The notes under the pieces are model-generated. The model ran no database searches. It was not told the origin of the DNA and worked only from the letters and a program-made list of their open reading frames with translations. Of a DNA stretch of 64,000 nt, positions 32,911-40,668 are shown piece by piece. Source of the DNA: Kineosporia babensis (GTDB taxonomy: Bacteria; Actinomycetota; Actinomycetes; Actinomycetales; Kineosporiaceae); the NCBI RefSeq assembly GCF_021129305.1, contig NZ_JAJOMB010000009.1, positions 62,001 through 126,000 on the forward strand, given 5' to 3'. Each line of letters opens with the position of its first letter. Within the stretch, counting starts at the first letter, position 1. The position numbers and the translations under genes are program-made.

Positions 32911-34728
32911 CTAGACGCAGGGGATGGCGGCCACCATCAGGGAGCCGCCGCGGGCCAGCGCCGAGAAGATCACGTCGCCGCCGAGCGCTCGCACCCGGTC
33001 GAGCATGCCCGGTAGTTCGGCTCCCAGGCGCAGCTGCGCCGGGCGCACCGCGTCGTCCTCGATCTCGATGGTGAGCACGCCGTCGGCCTCGTGACCGCGG
33101 ATCTCCACCCGCACCCGCTCGCCGTTCTGGGCGCTCGCCGCCTCCAGTACGGCACAGATCAGCGAGTACGCGGTTTCCTCGGTGGCCGCCGGATAACGGC
33201 CTTCGGGCAGGCGGACATCTACCGGCACCGACACGCGCTGGGCGACCGCCTCGACCGCAGCGCTCAGGCCGGCCTGGCTGAGTACGGCGGGGTGGATGCC
33301 GCGGGCCAGGTCGCGCAGTTCGTCCAGGGCCCGGGAGATTTCCTTGCTGATGCTGCGCAGACGCTGACGGGCGGTGTCGGACAGCTCCTGGGAGTCGGAG
33401 GCCGCCAGGAAGAGCTTCAGCGCCAGGAGGCGTTGCTGGGCGCCGTCGTGCAGATCGCGCTCCACCCGGCGGCGTTCGGCGGTTCCGGCCTGGACCGCCT
33501 GCATCCGGATCGAGCGCACCTGGCTCAGCCGGGCCAGCACGGCCGCCTGGAGCTGGGCGTTCTCCAGGGCCAGGCCGCTGGCGGCCACGGCGTTGGTGAC
33601 CACGTTGGGGTGGCGGCGCAGGGCCGGGTCGGTGTCGATGACCGCCAGCGGCGTGCCGGAGGCCGACGCGACCGGAAGCAGCAAACGTCCGTCGTTCTGG
33701 TCGTTCTCCGCGTCCGGGATACCCGAGACGTCGACGTAGGTGTTCAGCTCGGGGGCCCAGTACCGGACCCGCAACGACTCGTCGAGCAGAGCAGTGCGTA
33801 GGGACGACTGCACGGCCTCCGGGGTCGGGCGCCGCTGGACCTGTCGCACCAGGGTGAGAACCGCGTGGTCGGCCAGCCGCCGGCGCACCACACTGACCAG
33901 GAACGCCATCGGGACCAGGGCGAACAGCGCGGCCTGGAGGGCGAACGTGATGTCCTTGGCGGTGCCGTGCACCCCCAGCAGCTGGACGATCGGCACGGTG
34001 ATCGCGGCCAGCGTGGTGGCCGGCGCGGCGATCGCCATCGGGGTCAGCAACTGCCGGTCCAGGCCGTGCAGCCGCCGGATCCGCAGCATCCAGAGCACGC
34101 TGAACAGGACGGCCAGCACCAGCTGCAGCGCGCTGACGGCCTGGATCACGGCGTTGTTCAGCGCCTCGTCCGGGTACAGGGTGATCCACCAGGAACCCGG
34201 GTCGTAGTCCTTCCACTCCGGGCGCATGGTGACGTCCTGGGCCAGGATGCCGCCGACCAGCACCACGGCCAGCGCCTTTACGAACATCCGCTCGGGCCCG
34301 GTGAAGAGGGACGGGTCGGGGTAACGGAACATCGCCCAGACCGCCAGCGAGAGCGCGACGAAGCTGGAGATGCCGGAGATCAGCGGCAGCGGGCCGAGCG
34401 CCCACTCCTCGCTCCAGCCCAGGGCCCACAGCTGGGCCGCGGTGATCAGCAGCGCGCCGGTGGTGCGGTGGCCGGCCTCTTCCCACAGAATCACCCCGGC
34501 ACCGGTGAGCATGGCCCCGAACAGCAGGCTGCCGATCGCGACGACCGGGTACTCGCGCCAGAGCGGGCCCATCAGCACGGCCCCGAACGCGGACAGCGCA
34601 AGGGTGACGGCGAGGGTGCGGGACCACTGCCGGGTGACGGATGGCGGCGCGGACGACGGGGGCGACGTCACGACCAGAGACGTCGAGCTCACCGGATTCA
34701 GCGTGGTTGGCCCGGCGAATCTGGACAA
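32911..34728 (-). CDS. Orphan sensor histidine kinase (LiaS/NarX-like ATPase)
   Basis: About 605 residues (TTG start uncertain, no ribosome site seen). Eight or so membrane helices fill residues 35-300, without a distinct sensor domain. Between 340 and 390 is a GAF-like stretch (LRVRYWAPELNTYVDVSG). The HisKA_3 box is RRVERDLHDGAQQRLLALKLF (His near residue 422) and the C-terminal ATPase domain has TAYSLICAVLEAAS and LPGMLDRVRALGGDVIF. The DGAQQR variant is typical of actinobacterial kinases with NarL-type partners. No response regulator gene adjoins it, so the partner must be encoded elsewhere. Confidence 0.83.
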   Translation of the reverse strand: MSRFAGPTTLNPVSSTSLVVTSPPSSAPPSVTRQWSRTLAVTLALSAFGAVLMGPLWREYPVVAIGSLLFGAMLTGAGVILWEEAGHRTTGALLITAAQLWALGWSEEWALGPLPLISGISSFVALSLAVWAMFRYPDPSLFTGPERMFVKALAVVLVGGILAQDVTMRPEWKDYDPGSWWITLYPDEALNNAVIQAVSALQLVLAVLFSVLWMLRIRRLHGLDRQLLTPMAIAAPATTLAAITVPIVQLLGVHGTAKDITFALQAALFALVPMAFLVSVVRRRLADHAVLTLVRQVQRRPTPEAVQSSLRTALLDESLRVRYWAPELNTYVDVSGIPDAENDQNDGRLLLPVASASGTPLAVIDTDPALRRHPNVVTNAVAASGLALENAQLQAAVLARLSQVRSIRMQAVQAGTAERRRVERDLHDGAQQRLLALKLFLAASDSQELSDTARQRLRSISKEISRALDELRDLARGIHPAVLSQAGLSAAVEAVAQRVSVPVDVRLPEGRYPAATEETAYSLICAVLEAASAQNGERVRVEIRGHEADGVLTIEIEDDAVRPAQLRLGAELPGMLDRVRALGGDVIFSALARGGSLMVAAIPCV

Positions 34729-34813
34729 GAGGGAAAACTCCCGACCAGTAGTCCCGGATCTTCGGCGCCGGCTGCTAGAGGTTGGGACTTCGGCTCGTGA
34801 ACGAGGGGGAGAG

Positions 34814-35677
34814 ATGATCGAACGGCTGGCCTGGGTCTCGGCGCTGGACGCGCGGGGGTACGACGAGGACGAGGAGCCGGCCCTGGCGGCGCTGCGCTCG
34901 GCGGGGGTGGACGTCGAGGTTGTGTCGTGGGACGACCCGCAGGTGCAGTGGGACCGCTACCAGCGCGCGGTGCTGCGCTCGACCTGGGACTACGCGCGCC
35001 GGCTGGAGGATTTCCGAGCCTGGCTGGAACGGGTTTCGCAGCTGACCGACCTGCGCAACCCGCTGCCGATGGTGCGCTGGAGCCTGGACAAGCACTACCT
35101 GGCCGAGCTGGAACAGAACGGAGTTCCGGTGACGCCCACCGGGTTCGCCGAGCCGGGGCAGACAGCGGTGTTCCCCGAGGGCGAGTTCGTGGTCAAACCG
35201 GCGATCGGGGCCGGCAGCCGGGACGCCGCGTCCTACGGGCCGGACGAGCACGAGCTGGCGACCGCCCACGTGCGCAAGCTGCACGATCTGGACACGAGCG
35301 TGCTGGTGCAGCCCCTGCTGAAGTCGGTGGCGGCCGAGGGCGAGTGGGCGCTGGTGTTCTTCGGCGGTGCGTACAGCCATGCCGCCGGCAAGCGGGTCTC
35401 ACTGCCGCGCGCCAGCGTGATCCAGACCCTGATCGCGCCGACCACCATCGTGCCGCACCAGGCCGATGCCGAGCAGCTGGCCGTGGCGCAGCGGGCCGTC
35501 GATCAGGTGGCAGCGCGTTTCGGGGTGCCGGTGTATGCCCGGGTCGACCTGGTACGCGACGACCAGGGCCGGTCGGTGGTCATGGAACTGGAGCTGGTCG
35601 AGCCCTCGCTGTTCCTGCCGCACGCGTCCTCGCTGGAGCTTTTCGTGGCCGCGCTGACCCGCAGCTACGAGGAGTGA
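34814..35677 (+). CDS. ATP-grasp domain protein
   Basis: 287 residues, ATG with a ggggga site. The order of motifs fits an ATP-grasp ligase of the RimK/glutathione-synthetase type: RWSLDKHYLAELEQNGVPVTPT before the grasp, FVVKPAIGAGSRDAASYG (nucleotide loop with Lys and Gly-rich turn), VLVQPLLKSV, GEWALVFFGGAYSHAAGKR and the metal-binding VVMELELVEPSLFL. It would join a carboxylate to an amine or thiol with ATP. Similar single proteins include the D-cycloserine ligase DcsG, but no cycloserine genes are nearby. Substrates unknown. The end overlaps the convergent discoidin-protein gene by 13 bases. Confidence 0.85.
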   Translation: MIERLAWVSALDARGYDEDEEPALAALRSAGVDVEVVSWDDPQVQWDRYQRAVLRSTWDYARRLEDFRAWLERVSQLTDLRNPLPMVRWSLDKHYLAELEQNGVPVTPTGFAEPGQTAVFPEGEFVVKPAIGAGSRDAASYGPDEHELATAHVRKLHDLDTSVLVQPLLKSVAAEGEWALVFFGGAYSHAAGKRVSLPRASVIQTLIAPTTIVPHQADAEQLAVAQRAVDQVAARFGVPVYARVDLVRDDQGRSVVMELELVEPSLFLPHASSLELFVAALTRSYEE

Positions 35678-36681
35678 AGCGACAGACCGCCGAGCTGGGC
35701 CGCAGTCCAGCCGTTGGCCCCGGTGAACCGCAGCTGCACGTAACGTACCGGGGTCTGGGAGAAGCTGGCCGAGGCCTGGTTGTCCGTGCTGCTGCGGAAC
35801 TGGTATGCGGCTGAGCCCTTGAGGGTGCTGTAGGAGCTGCCGTCGACGCTGCCCAGGATGGTGATGGTCTGCGTGCGCCCGTGCCAGCTCGCGGGCAGCG
35901 ACAGCGCCACCCGGCCGACAGTGGTCACCCGGCCGAGGTCGACGGTGACGGTCTGCGGGAAGCCGGGACCGGCCTCCCAGTAGCTGCCCAGGACACCGTC
36001 GAGGATGTTGCCTATCGACAGTCCGCCCCAGGCCTGGCTGCTGGCCTCCACCGAGGCACCGGCGGCCAGGTTCACCCCCGGGTCGGCCACGTCCGGCTCG
36101 TCCTCCTCGACCGGGGCCTCCTCCTCGGGCTCGTCCTCCGGCGCCGGACCGGAATCTCCCTCGTCGTCGTTGGTGGGGTCGGTCTGGGGCTGCCCGCCCG
36201 CGTTGCCGGAGCCGGGCCCCTGCGTGGTCTGCTGCGGGTTCGAAGGCTGCTGGCCGCCGGACGGGGCGCCTTCCTGCTCGGTGGCCGGGTTCGACGCCGA
36301 CGCGGAGGCGGAGGGTGTGGCCGTGGCCTTGGGCGACTTCGTGGCGGTGGGCTCGGCGGACTCGGACGGGCTGGGCTCACCGGGATTGTTCGAGTCGTCT
36401 GAGTCGGGCACCACGATGTCGAGGCCGGACAGCGACGACTCCTGCGCCGTCTCGGCCGAGCGGGTGACCCACTGCACGGCCATCACGCCACCGGCCATCA
36501 CCGCGATCACGGCCACGATCGCCCAGATCGTGCGCCGGAGGCCGAACAGGCCGGAGCGCGGTTCGTCGTCCAGGGCGCGCCGACGCATCGCCGGGCTGCG
36601 ATCCGGCGAGACCACGTCCTGTGGCTCGTCCAGCTCGAACTCTTCGGTGTGCCACTGCGGCGTCGGGTTGCTGCCGTTCAC
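35665..36681 (-). CDS. Membrane-anchored discoidin (F5/8 type C) domain protein
   Basis: About 338 residues from GTG 36681 (gggag upstream; the frame is open further). The N-terminal 65 residues are cytoplasmic and charged, then one helix (RTIWAIVAVIAVMAGGVMAV), then about 130 residues of Ser/Thr/Pro/Ala and acidic low-complexity linker. The C-terminal domain (about 210-338) is a discoidin fold: NLAAGASVEASSQAWG, the calcium-loop DGVLGSYWEAG, TVTVDLGRVTTVGRVALSLP, and VRYVQLRFTGANGWTAAQLGGL. Such domains bind carbohydrate on the outer face. The layout suggests a surface adhesin or wall-binding sensor with cytoplasmic tail. Confidence 0.8.
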   Translation of the reverse strand: MNGSNPTPQWHTEEFELDEPQDVVSPDRSPAMRRRALDDEPRSGLFGLRRTIWAIVAVIAVMAGGVMAVQWVTRSAETAQESSLSGLDIVVPDSDDSNNPGEPSPSESAEPTATKSPKATATPSASASASNPATEQEGAPSGGQQPSNPQQTTQGPGSGNAGGQPQTDPTNDDEGDSGPAPEDEPEEEAPVEEDEPDVADPGVNLAAGASVEASSQAWGGLSIGNILDGVLGSYWEAGPGFPQTVTVDLGRVTTVGRVALSLPASWHGRTQTITILGSVDGSSYSTLKGSAAYQFRSSTDNQASASFSQTPVRYVQLRFTGANGWTAAQLGGLSLHSS

Positions 36682-36840
36682 GCGTTCTGCTCCCAGGACG
36701 TCAGGCGTGACCCGGCAAATCGTCACGCGCCGAGACATTCTGACAGGCCCGGCTGTGCTCGTGCGGACTTCCGGCCTCAAGTGAGGCACGCCAATTCCCA
36801 CAGTGACGGCGACGTTTCGGGCTGTAGTGATAAGAGATCG

Positions 36841-38661
36841 TCAACGAGGGTGGGCACGGAACCAGGTGAGGCGGTCGGCCGGATCGGGGCCGCGCCGGGT
36901 GCGGACGGGCGGCTGCGGGGTGTGGTCGGGGTCGTAGCGGTCGAAGCGGGCGGTCAGGATGCCGTGGCCGGAGGTGAGGTCGGGCAGAGCGCGGCTGAGC
37001 TTCTGCACCCGGGCGGACTGGACGCTGCCCTGGAGCACGACGGCCCGCCCGGCCTGGGTGGAGCCGTCTACCTGGGCGCCTAGCCTTCCCAGGATGGTCA
37101 GGATCGGGGGTAGGGCGGATTCGGGGACCTCTAGCTCGAAGCGGTCTACCGGGTGGCAGACCTGGGTGCCGGCCCGGGCCAGCGCGGTGTGCAGGACGCT
37201 GGGGGCCAGATGCCGGAAGTCGTTGGCCACGGTGGAGATGGCCTTGTTGAACTTCTGGTGCACCTTGCTCTGGCGTGGACAGTAGGCCGAGCTCGTCATG
37301 ATGACCCGGCAGTTCTGCACTTCCCAGCCGAACCGGCCGGCGAGCAGGGCTTTACGTACTCCCTCCTCGGTCGCGGCGATGAATGCGGTCGGCAGACGGC
37401 CGCGTTCGATGCCGGGGGAGAAGGCGAAGCCGGTGCCGGGCTCCACCCGCAGCCCGATCCCGGCCAGGTACGGGTTGTCGTTCACTCGGATCTCTTCCGA
37501 GGCCTCGCCGGTCCCGAGCACGCGTTCGATGTAGAGGACCGACTGTTCGGCGAAGCGCACCTGCACGCCGAAGCGCTCGGCCAGGACGGCGGCGATCACC
37601 TCCTGCTGCACCTCGCCGTACAGGCTCACCGCCGCCTCCTGGTCGGCGTCGCTGAGTTCCAGGTTGATCAGCGGGTCTTCCTCGGCCATCTCCTGCAGTG
37701 CCTGGAACGCCCGGGTGCGCTGCGAGGCCTGGACCGGCTGCACCAGCGCGCGCACGGTTGCCGGAGGAAAGTGTTGCGGCGGGCGGGGTGAACCGGCACC
37801 CACCTGGTCGCCGATCCGGGAGTCGGCCAGCCCGATCACGGCCCCCACCTGGCCGGCGCGGATCTGCTGGGCCGGGCGCAGCCCGTCGCCGGAACTGAGC
37901 CAGACCGACGTCACCACTTGGGGTTTGCGGTTGTCCAGAGCCAGCCGTGAGCGGTAGGCGACGCATCCGCGCCACAGCCGCAGCCACGTCCGTCGGTGGC
38001 CCTGCTCGTCGCGGTCGATCGCGAAAACCGTTGCCGAAGCGTCCCCTTGATCGTCCTGCGCGGCGGGCGGCAGCTGAGCCAGTGCCTTGAGCAAGGTTTT
38101 CACGCCGGCGCCGGTCAGGGCTGAGCCGAACAGCACGGGCAGTGCCTCGGCGCGGGCGATCAGCGGCTGCATCTGGCTTTTCGAGGGCAGCACCAGGGCG
38201 TCGGTGAGATGGTCGCGCAACTGCCTGAGGACGCGGGTGGTGTCGGCTCCGGCGCGGTCGGTCTTGTTGACGAAGACCAGGGTGGGGATGCGGGCCCGGC
38301 TGAGCGCGCGCCAGATCTGGACGGTCTGCGACTGGACCCCCTCGACCGCGGAGACCACCAGCACGGCCGCGTCGAGAACCCCGATGGAACGCTCCACCTC
38401 GGCGATGAAGTCCGGATGGCCCGGGGTGTCGACGATCGTGACGGTGGTGGTGCCCAGGGTGAAGGCGGCGACCGAGGCCCGGATCGTGATGCCGCGACGG
38501 CGTTCCAGATCCATCGAGTCGGTGCGGGTGGTGCCGGCGTCCACGCTGCCGAGCGTGGTGGCGGCTCCGGTGGTGAACAGCAGCCGTTCGGTCAGGCTGG
38601 TCTTGCCGGCGTCAACATGGGCGACGATGCCCAGGGTGAGCGAGTGGGTGGGCGAGGGCAT
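36841..38661 (-). CDS. EF-G-like GTPase of the tetracycline ribosomal-protection type
   Basis: 606 residues, shorter than Tet(M) (639) but colinear with it. G motifs are AHVDAGKT 14-21, RGIT 56-59, DTPGH 78-82 and NKTD 132-135; domains II-V follow, including the ribosomal-protection style PLINLELSDADQEAAVSLYGEVQQEV. The MTSSAYCPRQSKVHQKF region replaces domain IV tip sequences. Members remove tetracycline from the ribosome with GTP hydrolysis, but distant actinobacterial homologues like this may protect against other ribosome inhibitors; resistance cannot be assumed. It is divergent from a TetR regulator (38914). A short leader ORF overlaps its start, and the spacer has a long inverted repeat. 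Confidence 0.85.
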   Translation of the reverse strand: MPSPTHSLTLGIVAHVDAGKTSLTERLLFTTGAATTLGSVDAGTTRTDSMDLERRRGITIRASVAAFTLGTTTVTIVDTPGHPDFIAEVERSIGVLDAAVLVVSAVEGVQSQTVQIWRALSRARIPTLVFVNKTDRAGADTTRVLRQLRDHLTDALVLPSKSQMQPLIARAEALPVLFGSALTGAGVKTLLKALAQLPPAAQDDQGDASATVFAIDRDEQGHRRTWLRLWRGCVAYRSRLALDNRKPQVVTSVWLSSGDGLRPAQQIRAGQVGAVIGLADSRIGDQVGAGSPRPPQHFPPATVRALVQPVQASQRTRAFQALQEMAEEDPLINLELSDADQEAAVSLYGEVQQEVIAAVLAERFGVQVRFAEQSVLYIERVLGTGEASEEIRVNDNPYLAGIGLRVEPGTGFAFSPGIERGRLPTAFIAATEEGVRKALLAGRFGWEVQNCRVIMTSSAYCPRQSKVHQKFNKAISTVANDFRHLAPSVLHTALARAGTQVCHPVDRFELEVPESALPPILTILGRLGAQVDGSTQAGRAVVLQGSVQSARVQKLSRALPDLTSGHGILTARFDRYDPDHTPQPPVRTRRGPDPADRLTWFRAHPR

Positions 38662-38716
38662 GCAGCATCTCCACGGTCGAACCGGTGACGGGTCGGGGCG
38701 TGGTAGCTGCTCGCAT
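38612..38716 (-). CDS. Possible leader peptide of the ribosomal-protection GTPase gene
   Basis: A 34-residue frame starts at ATG 38716, eight bases after a strong GAGGAG site, and reads MRAATTPRPVTGSTVEMLH and on to a stop at 38612, so it covers the start codon of the GTPase gene in another frame. The GTPase ATG (38661) has its own ggag. Drug-inducible ribosomal-protection genes such as tet(M) are known to have upstream leader ORFs. Expression is unproven; the overlap could simply be translational coupling. Confidence 0.4.
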   Translation of the reverse strand: MRAATTPRPVTGSTVEMLHALAHPLAHPGHRRPC

Positions 38717-38795
38717 GGTCATTTCTCCTCGATCGGCGAGGTTCCAGCATCCTCAGGGCTGGTGACCCGGCGCAACCGAATTTCGCGGACTGTGT

Positions 38796-38852
38796 CATCG
38801 GCACCTCAAGGTAAGTGAAAACCCCTGCTTAGAAGGCCATACGGTGCCGATG
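38796..38852. promoter_or_regulatory. Ten-base inverted repeat in the GTPase/TetR divergent region
   Basis: CATCGGCACC at 38796-38805 is repeated in inverted form, GGTGCCGATG, at 38843-38852. The 37-base spacing suits either a looping protein site or a long RNA stem in the GTPase leader. Confidence 0.5.
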
Positions 38853-38889
38853 GGGGAGGGTTGCCCTGGTGCGGGCGGGATGTGAGAGT

Positions 38890-38904
38890 TACCTCTTCTA
38901 GGTA
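38890..38904 (+). promoter_or_regulatory. Candidate TetR operator next to its own gene
   Basis: TACCT-cttct-AGGTA lies 10 bases before the TTG start of the TetR gene. A similar inverse half, AAGGTAA, occurs near 38808. Confidence 0.4.
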
Positions 38905-38913
38905 GGAGGGGTC

Positions 38914-39462
38914 TTGTTCACCAGCCGCACGGTCCTGGCGCCCGAGGTGGTGCTGCGCGGCGCGGCGCTGCACTTCGGCCGGCACTCCACCCTCGACATG
39001 GACCTGCTGGCCGGGGAGCTCGCGGTCAGCCGGGCCACCCTGTACCGGGCCGTGGGCAGCCGCGACAAGCTGCTGGGCGAGGTGTTCGGGATGATCAGCC
39101 GGCGCCTGTTCGCCAGTGCCCGGGCCCGGGTCGGCCCGATCACCGGGCCGGCGGACGTGCTGGCGCTCACCCGGGCCTACATCGGCCTGCTCGACGCTGC
39201 CCATCAGCTGCGCACTTTCATGGCCGCGGATCCGCAGATCGCCAGCCGGGTGCTGTTCACCACCGCCGGCGAGACGCAGCGCACGTCGGTGACGGAGCAG
39301 GCCCAGGTCTTTCGCGAGGCCGGGCTGAAGGGCGAGGACCTGGAGCGCCGGGCCTTTCTCTACGTGCGCATCGTGGAGTCGGTGATCTTTGCAGAACTGC
39401 TCGGCGCCGGTCCGCTGAAGCTGACCGACGCCGAGCCTGCGCTGCGAGCTCTCCTCGATTAG
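38914..39462 (+). CDS. TetR-family transcriptional regulator (QsdR-like)
   Basis: 182 residues, TTG start just after taggagggg. The DNA-binding region is in the first 55 residues: VLRGAALHFGRHSTLDMDLLAGEL leading to the recognition helix VSRATLYRAVGSRDKLLGEV. The ligand domain is all-helical with ASRVLFTTAGETQRTSVTEQ. The HTH is shifted and short compared with classical TetR, as in the QsdR group. Divergence from the ribosomal-protection GTPase gene suggests it represses that gene and itself, binding the inverted repeats between them. The ligand is unknown. It converges with the cutinase gene with only eight bases between. Confidence 0.85.
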   Translation: MFTSRTVLAPEVVLRGAALHFGRHSTLDMDLLAGELAVSRATLYRAVGSRDKLLGEVFGMISRRLFASARARVGPITGPADVLALTRAYIGLLDAAHQLRTFMAADPQIASRVLFTTAGETQRTSVTEQAQVFREAGLKGEDLERRAFLYVRIVESVIFAELLGAGPLKLTDAEPALRALLD

Positions 39463-39470
39463 GACAGGAC

Positions 39471-40397
39471 CTAGGGGGTAAAGCTCGAGCAGGTGTTCTG
39501 GTAGTCGGAGACGGCGCGGTCCGAGGTCGGGCCGGGGCAGACGAACTGGCGGTACCGCTCGTCGTTGTCCACGAACAACTTCAGCCAGGCGATGCTGTGC
39601 TTGGCGATCGTGGTGTTGGAGGTGTTCGGCGCGAAGTGCGAGGCGCCGGCCAGCTCCAGGTAGGCCTTGCCCGGGGCGCTTGGCAGGCTCCGGTAGAACG
39701 GCTCGGCGTGCGAGCGGACCGAGGCCACGGTGTCGCGCTCGGCGCCGACCACCAGGGTGGGCACCTGGTTGCCGGAGAACGACTTGGTGGTGTTCCAGGG
39801 TGTCAGCGGGATGGCCGCCTGCAACGAGGGACGGCTGCGGGAGGCTTCCAGAGCGCCCCCGCCACCCATCGAGTGGCCGACCACGGCCAGACGGGTCGGG
39901 TCGATCCGGTTGGCCACCCGGCTGTCCTTGGTGACCTGGTCCAGGGCGGCCAGCAACTGACGCCCGCGGCTGGCGGGCTGGTCGCTGGTGGTGTTCGTGT
40001 CGATGTTGATCACCACGAAGCCCTGCGAGGCCAGCCGGGAGGCCAGCCAGGCCATGCTGGACTTGCGCGCGGTGTACCCGGGGGAGATCGCCACTGCACC
40101 GAAGGTGCCCTGCGACGTATCGGTCGGGTAGTAGACGTCGGCGCCGCCGAAACCGTTGGCGCTGAGGCCGGAGATCGACACCTGCGAGGTGCTGAACGGT
40201 CCCCGCGAGGACTCGATCGAGGATGTGGTCGGGGCCGGGCCGCGCTGGTAGCCGGAGGCCGGTTCCTCGGCGTGGGCGCTCGGGCCGAGCAGGAAGCCGG
40301 CTGACACCAGGGTGGCTGTCGCCATGGCGGCGATCAGGGTCCGGGGCCGCCGAAGCAGGGCGGTCGGGCTCTTCGATCCGGACGGCTGCGTTTTCAC
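39471..40397 (-). CDS. Secreted cutinase / PET hydrolase-like polyesterase
   Basis: 308 residues, GTG start with gaaaggaag upstream. A signal peptide with RR near residues 16-19 (possibly Tat) is followed by cleavage after AHA, about residue 43. The mature part is colinear with Thermobifida cutinases: AISPGYTARKSSMAWLA with oxyanion Tyr108, nucleophile GHSMGGGG with Ser176, Trp201 in PLTPWNTTKSF, Asp222 in VGAERDTVAS, His254 in GASHFAPN and WLKLFVDNDERY. Cys287 and Cys303 match the C-terminal disulfide of type I enzymes; the extra second disulfide of Ideonella PETase is absent. It should hydrolyse cutin-like and aliphatic polyesters outside the cell; PET activity is possible but untested. Confidence 0.92.
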   Translation of the reverse strand: MKTQPSGSKSPTALLRRPRTLIAAMATATLVSAGFLLGPSAHAEEPASGYQRGPAPTTSSIESSRGPFSTSQVSISGLSANGFGGADVYYPTDTSQGTFGAVAISPGYTARKSSMAWLASRLASQGFVVINIDTNTTSDQPASRGRQLLAALDQVTKDSRVANRIDPTRLAVVGHSMGGGGALEASRSRPSLQAAIPLTPWNTTKSFSGNQVPTLVVGAERDTVASVRSHAEPFYRSLPSAPGKAYLELAGASHFAPNTSNTTIAKHSIAWLKLFVDNDERYRQFVCPGPTSDRAVSDYQNTCSSFTP

Positions 40398-40668
40398 AGT
40401 CCGCTTCCTTTCGGCGAAAACGATCGGGACGCAGTGATCCTCACCAAGAGGGCGCTTCGGTTCAATGGGGGCCGGACAACGTGAGACGCAGGTCCGGGCA
40501 TTTCGGTCCCGAGCACCCCGGATCCGGGCGGGGTTTCGAACGGGGGTTCAGCCGGGGCTTGCGGCAGGGGGTTCAGCAGGGTGGTTTCGGCGGAGGGGTG
40601 AAGAACCGGTAACGCCTGGCGCGCGGTGGCGATGAGCCCCATATCGGCACGGACGTCAGGAGGTCATC

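Noticed and set aside
36841-38661. Calling the GTPase a proven tetracycline resistance gene
   Set aside because: It is shorter and divergent from Tet(M)/Otr(A), and related proteins occur widely in actinobacteria without shown resistance.
40398-40668. G-rich repeats before the propeller gene as a repeat array
   Set aside because: The ggggtttcg/gggggttcag-like runs are irregular, with no constant unit or spacer, so neither CRISPR nor tandem repeat is supported.
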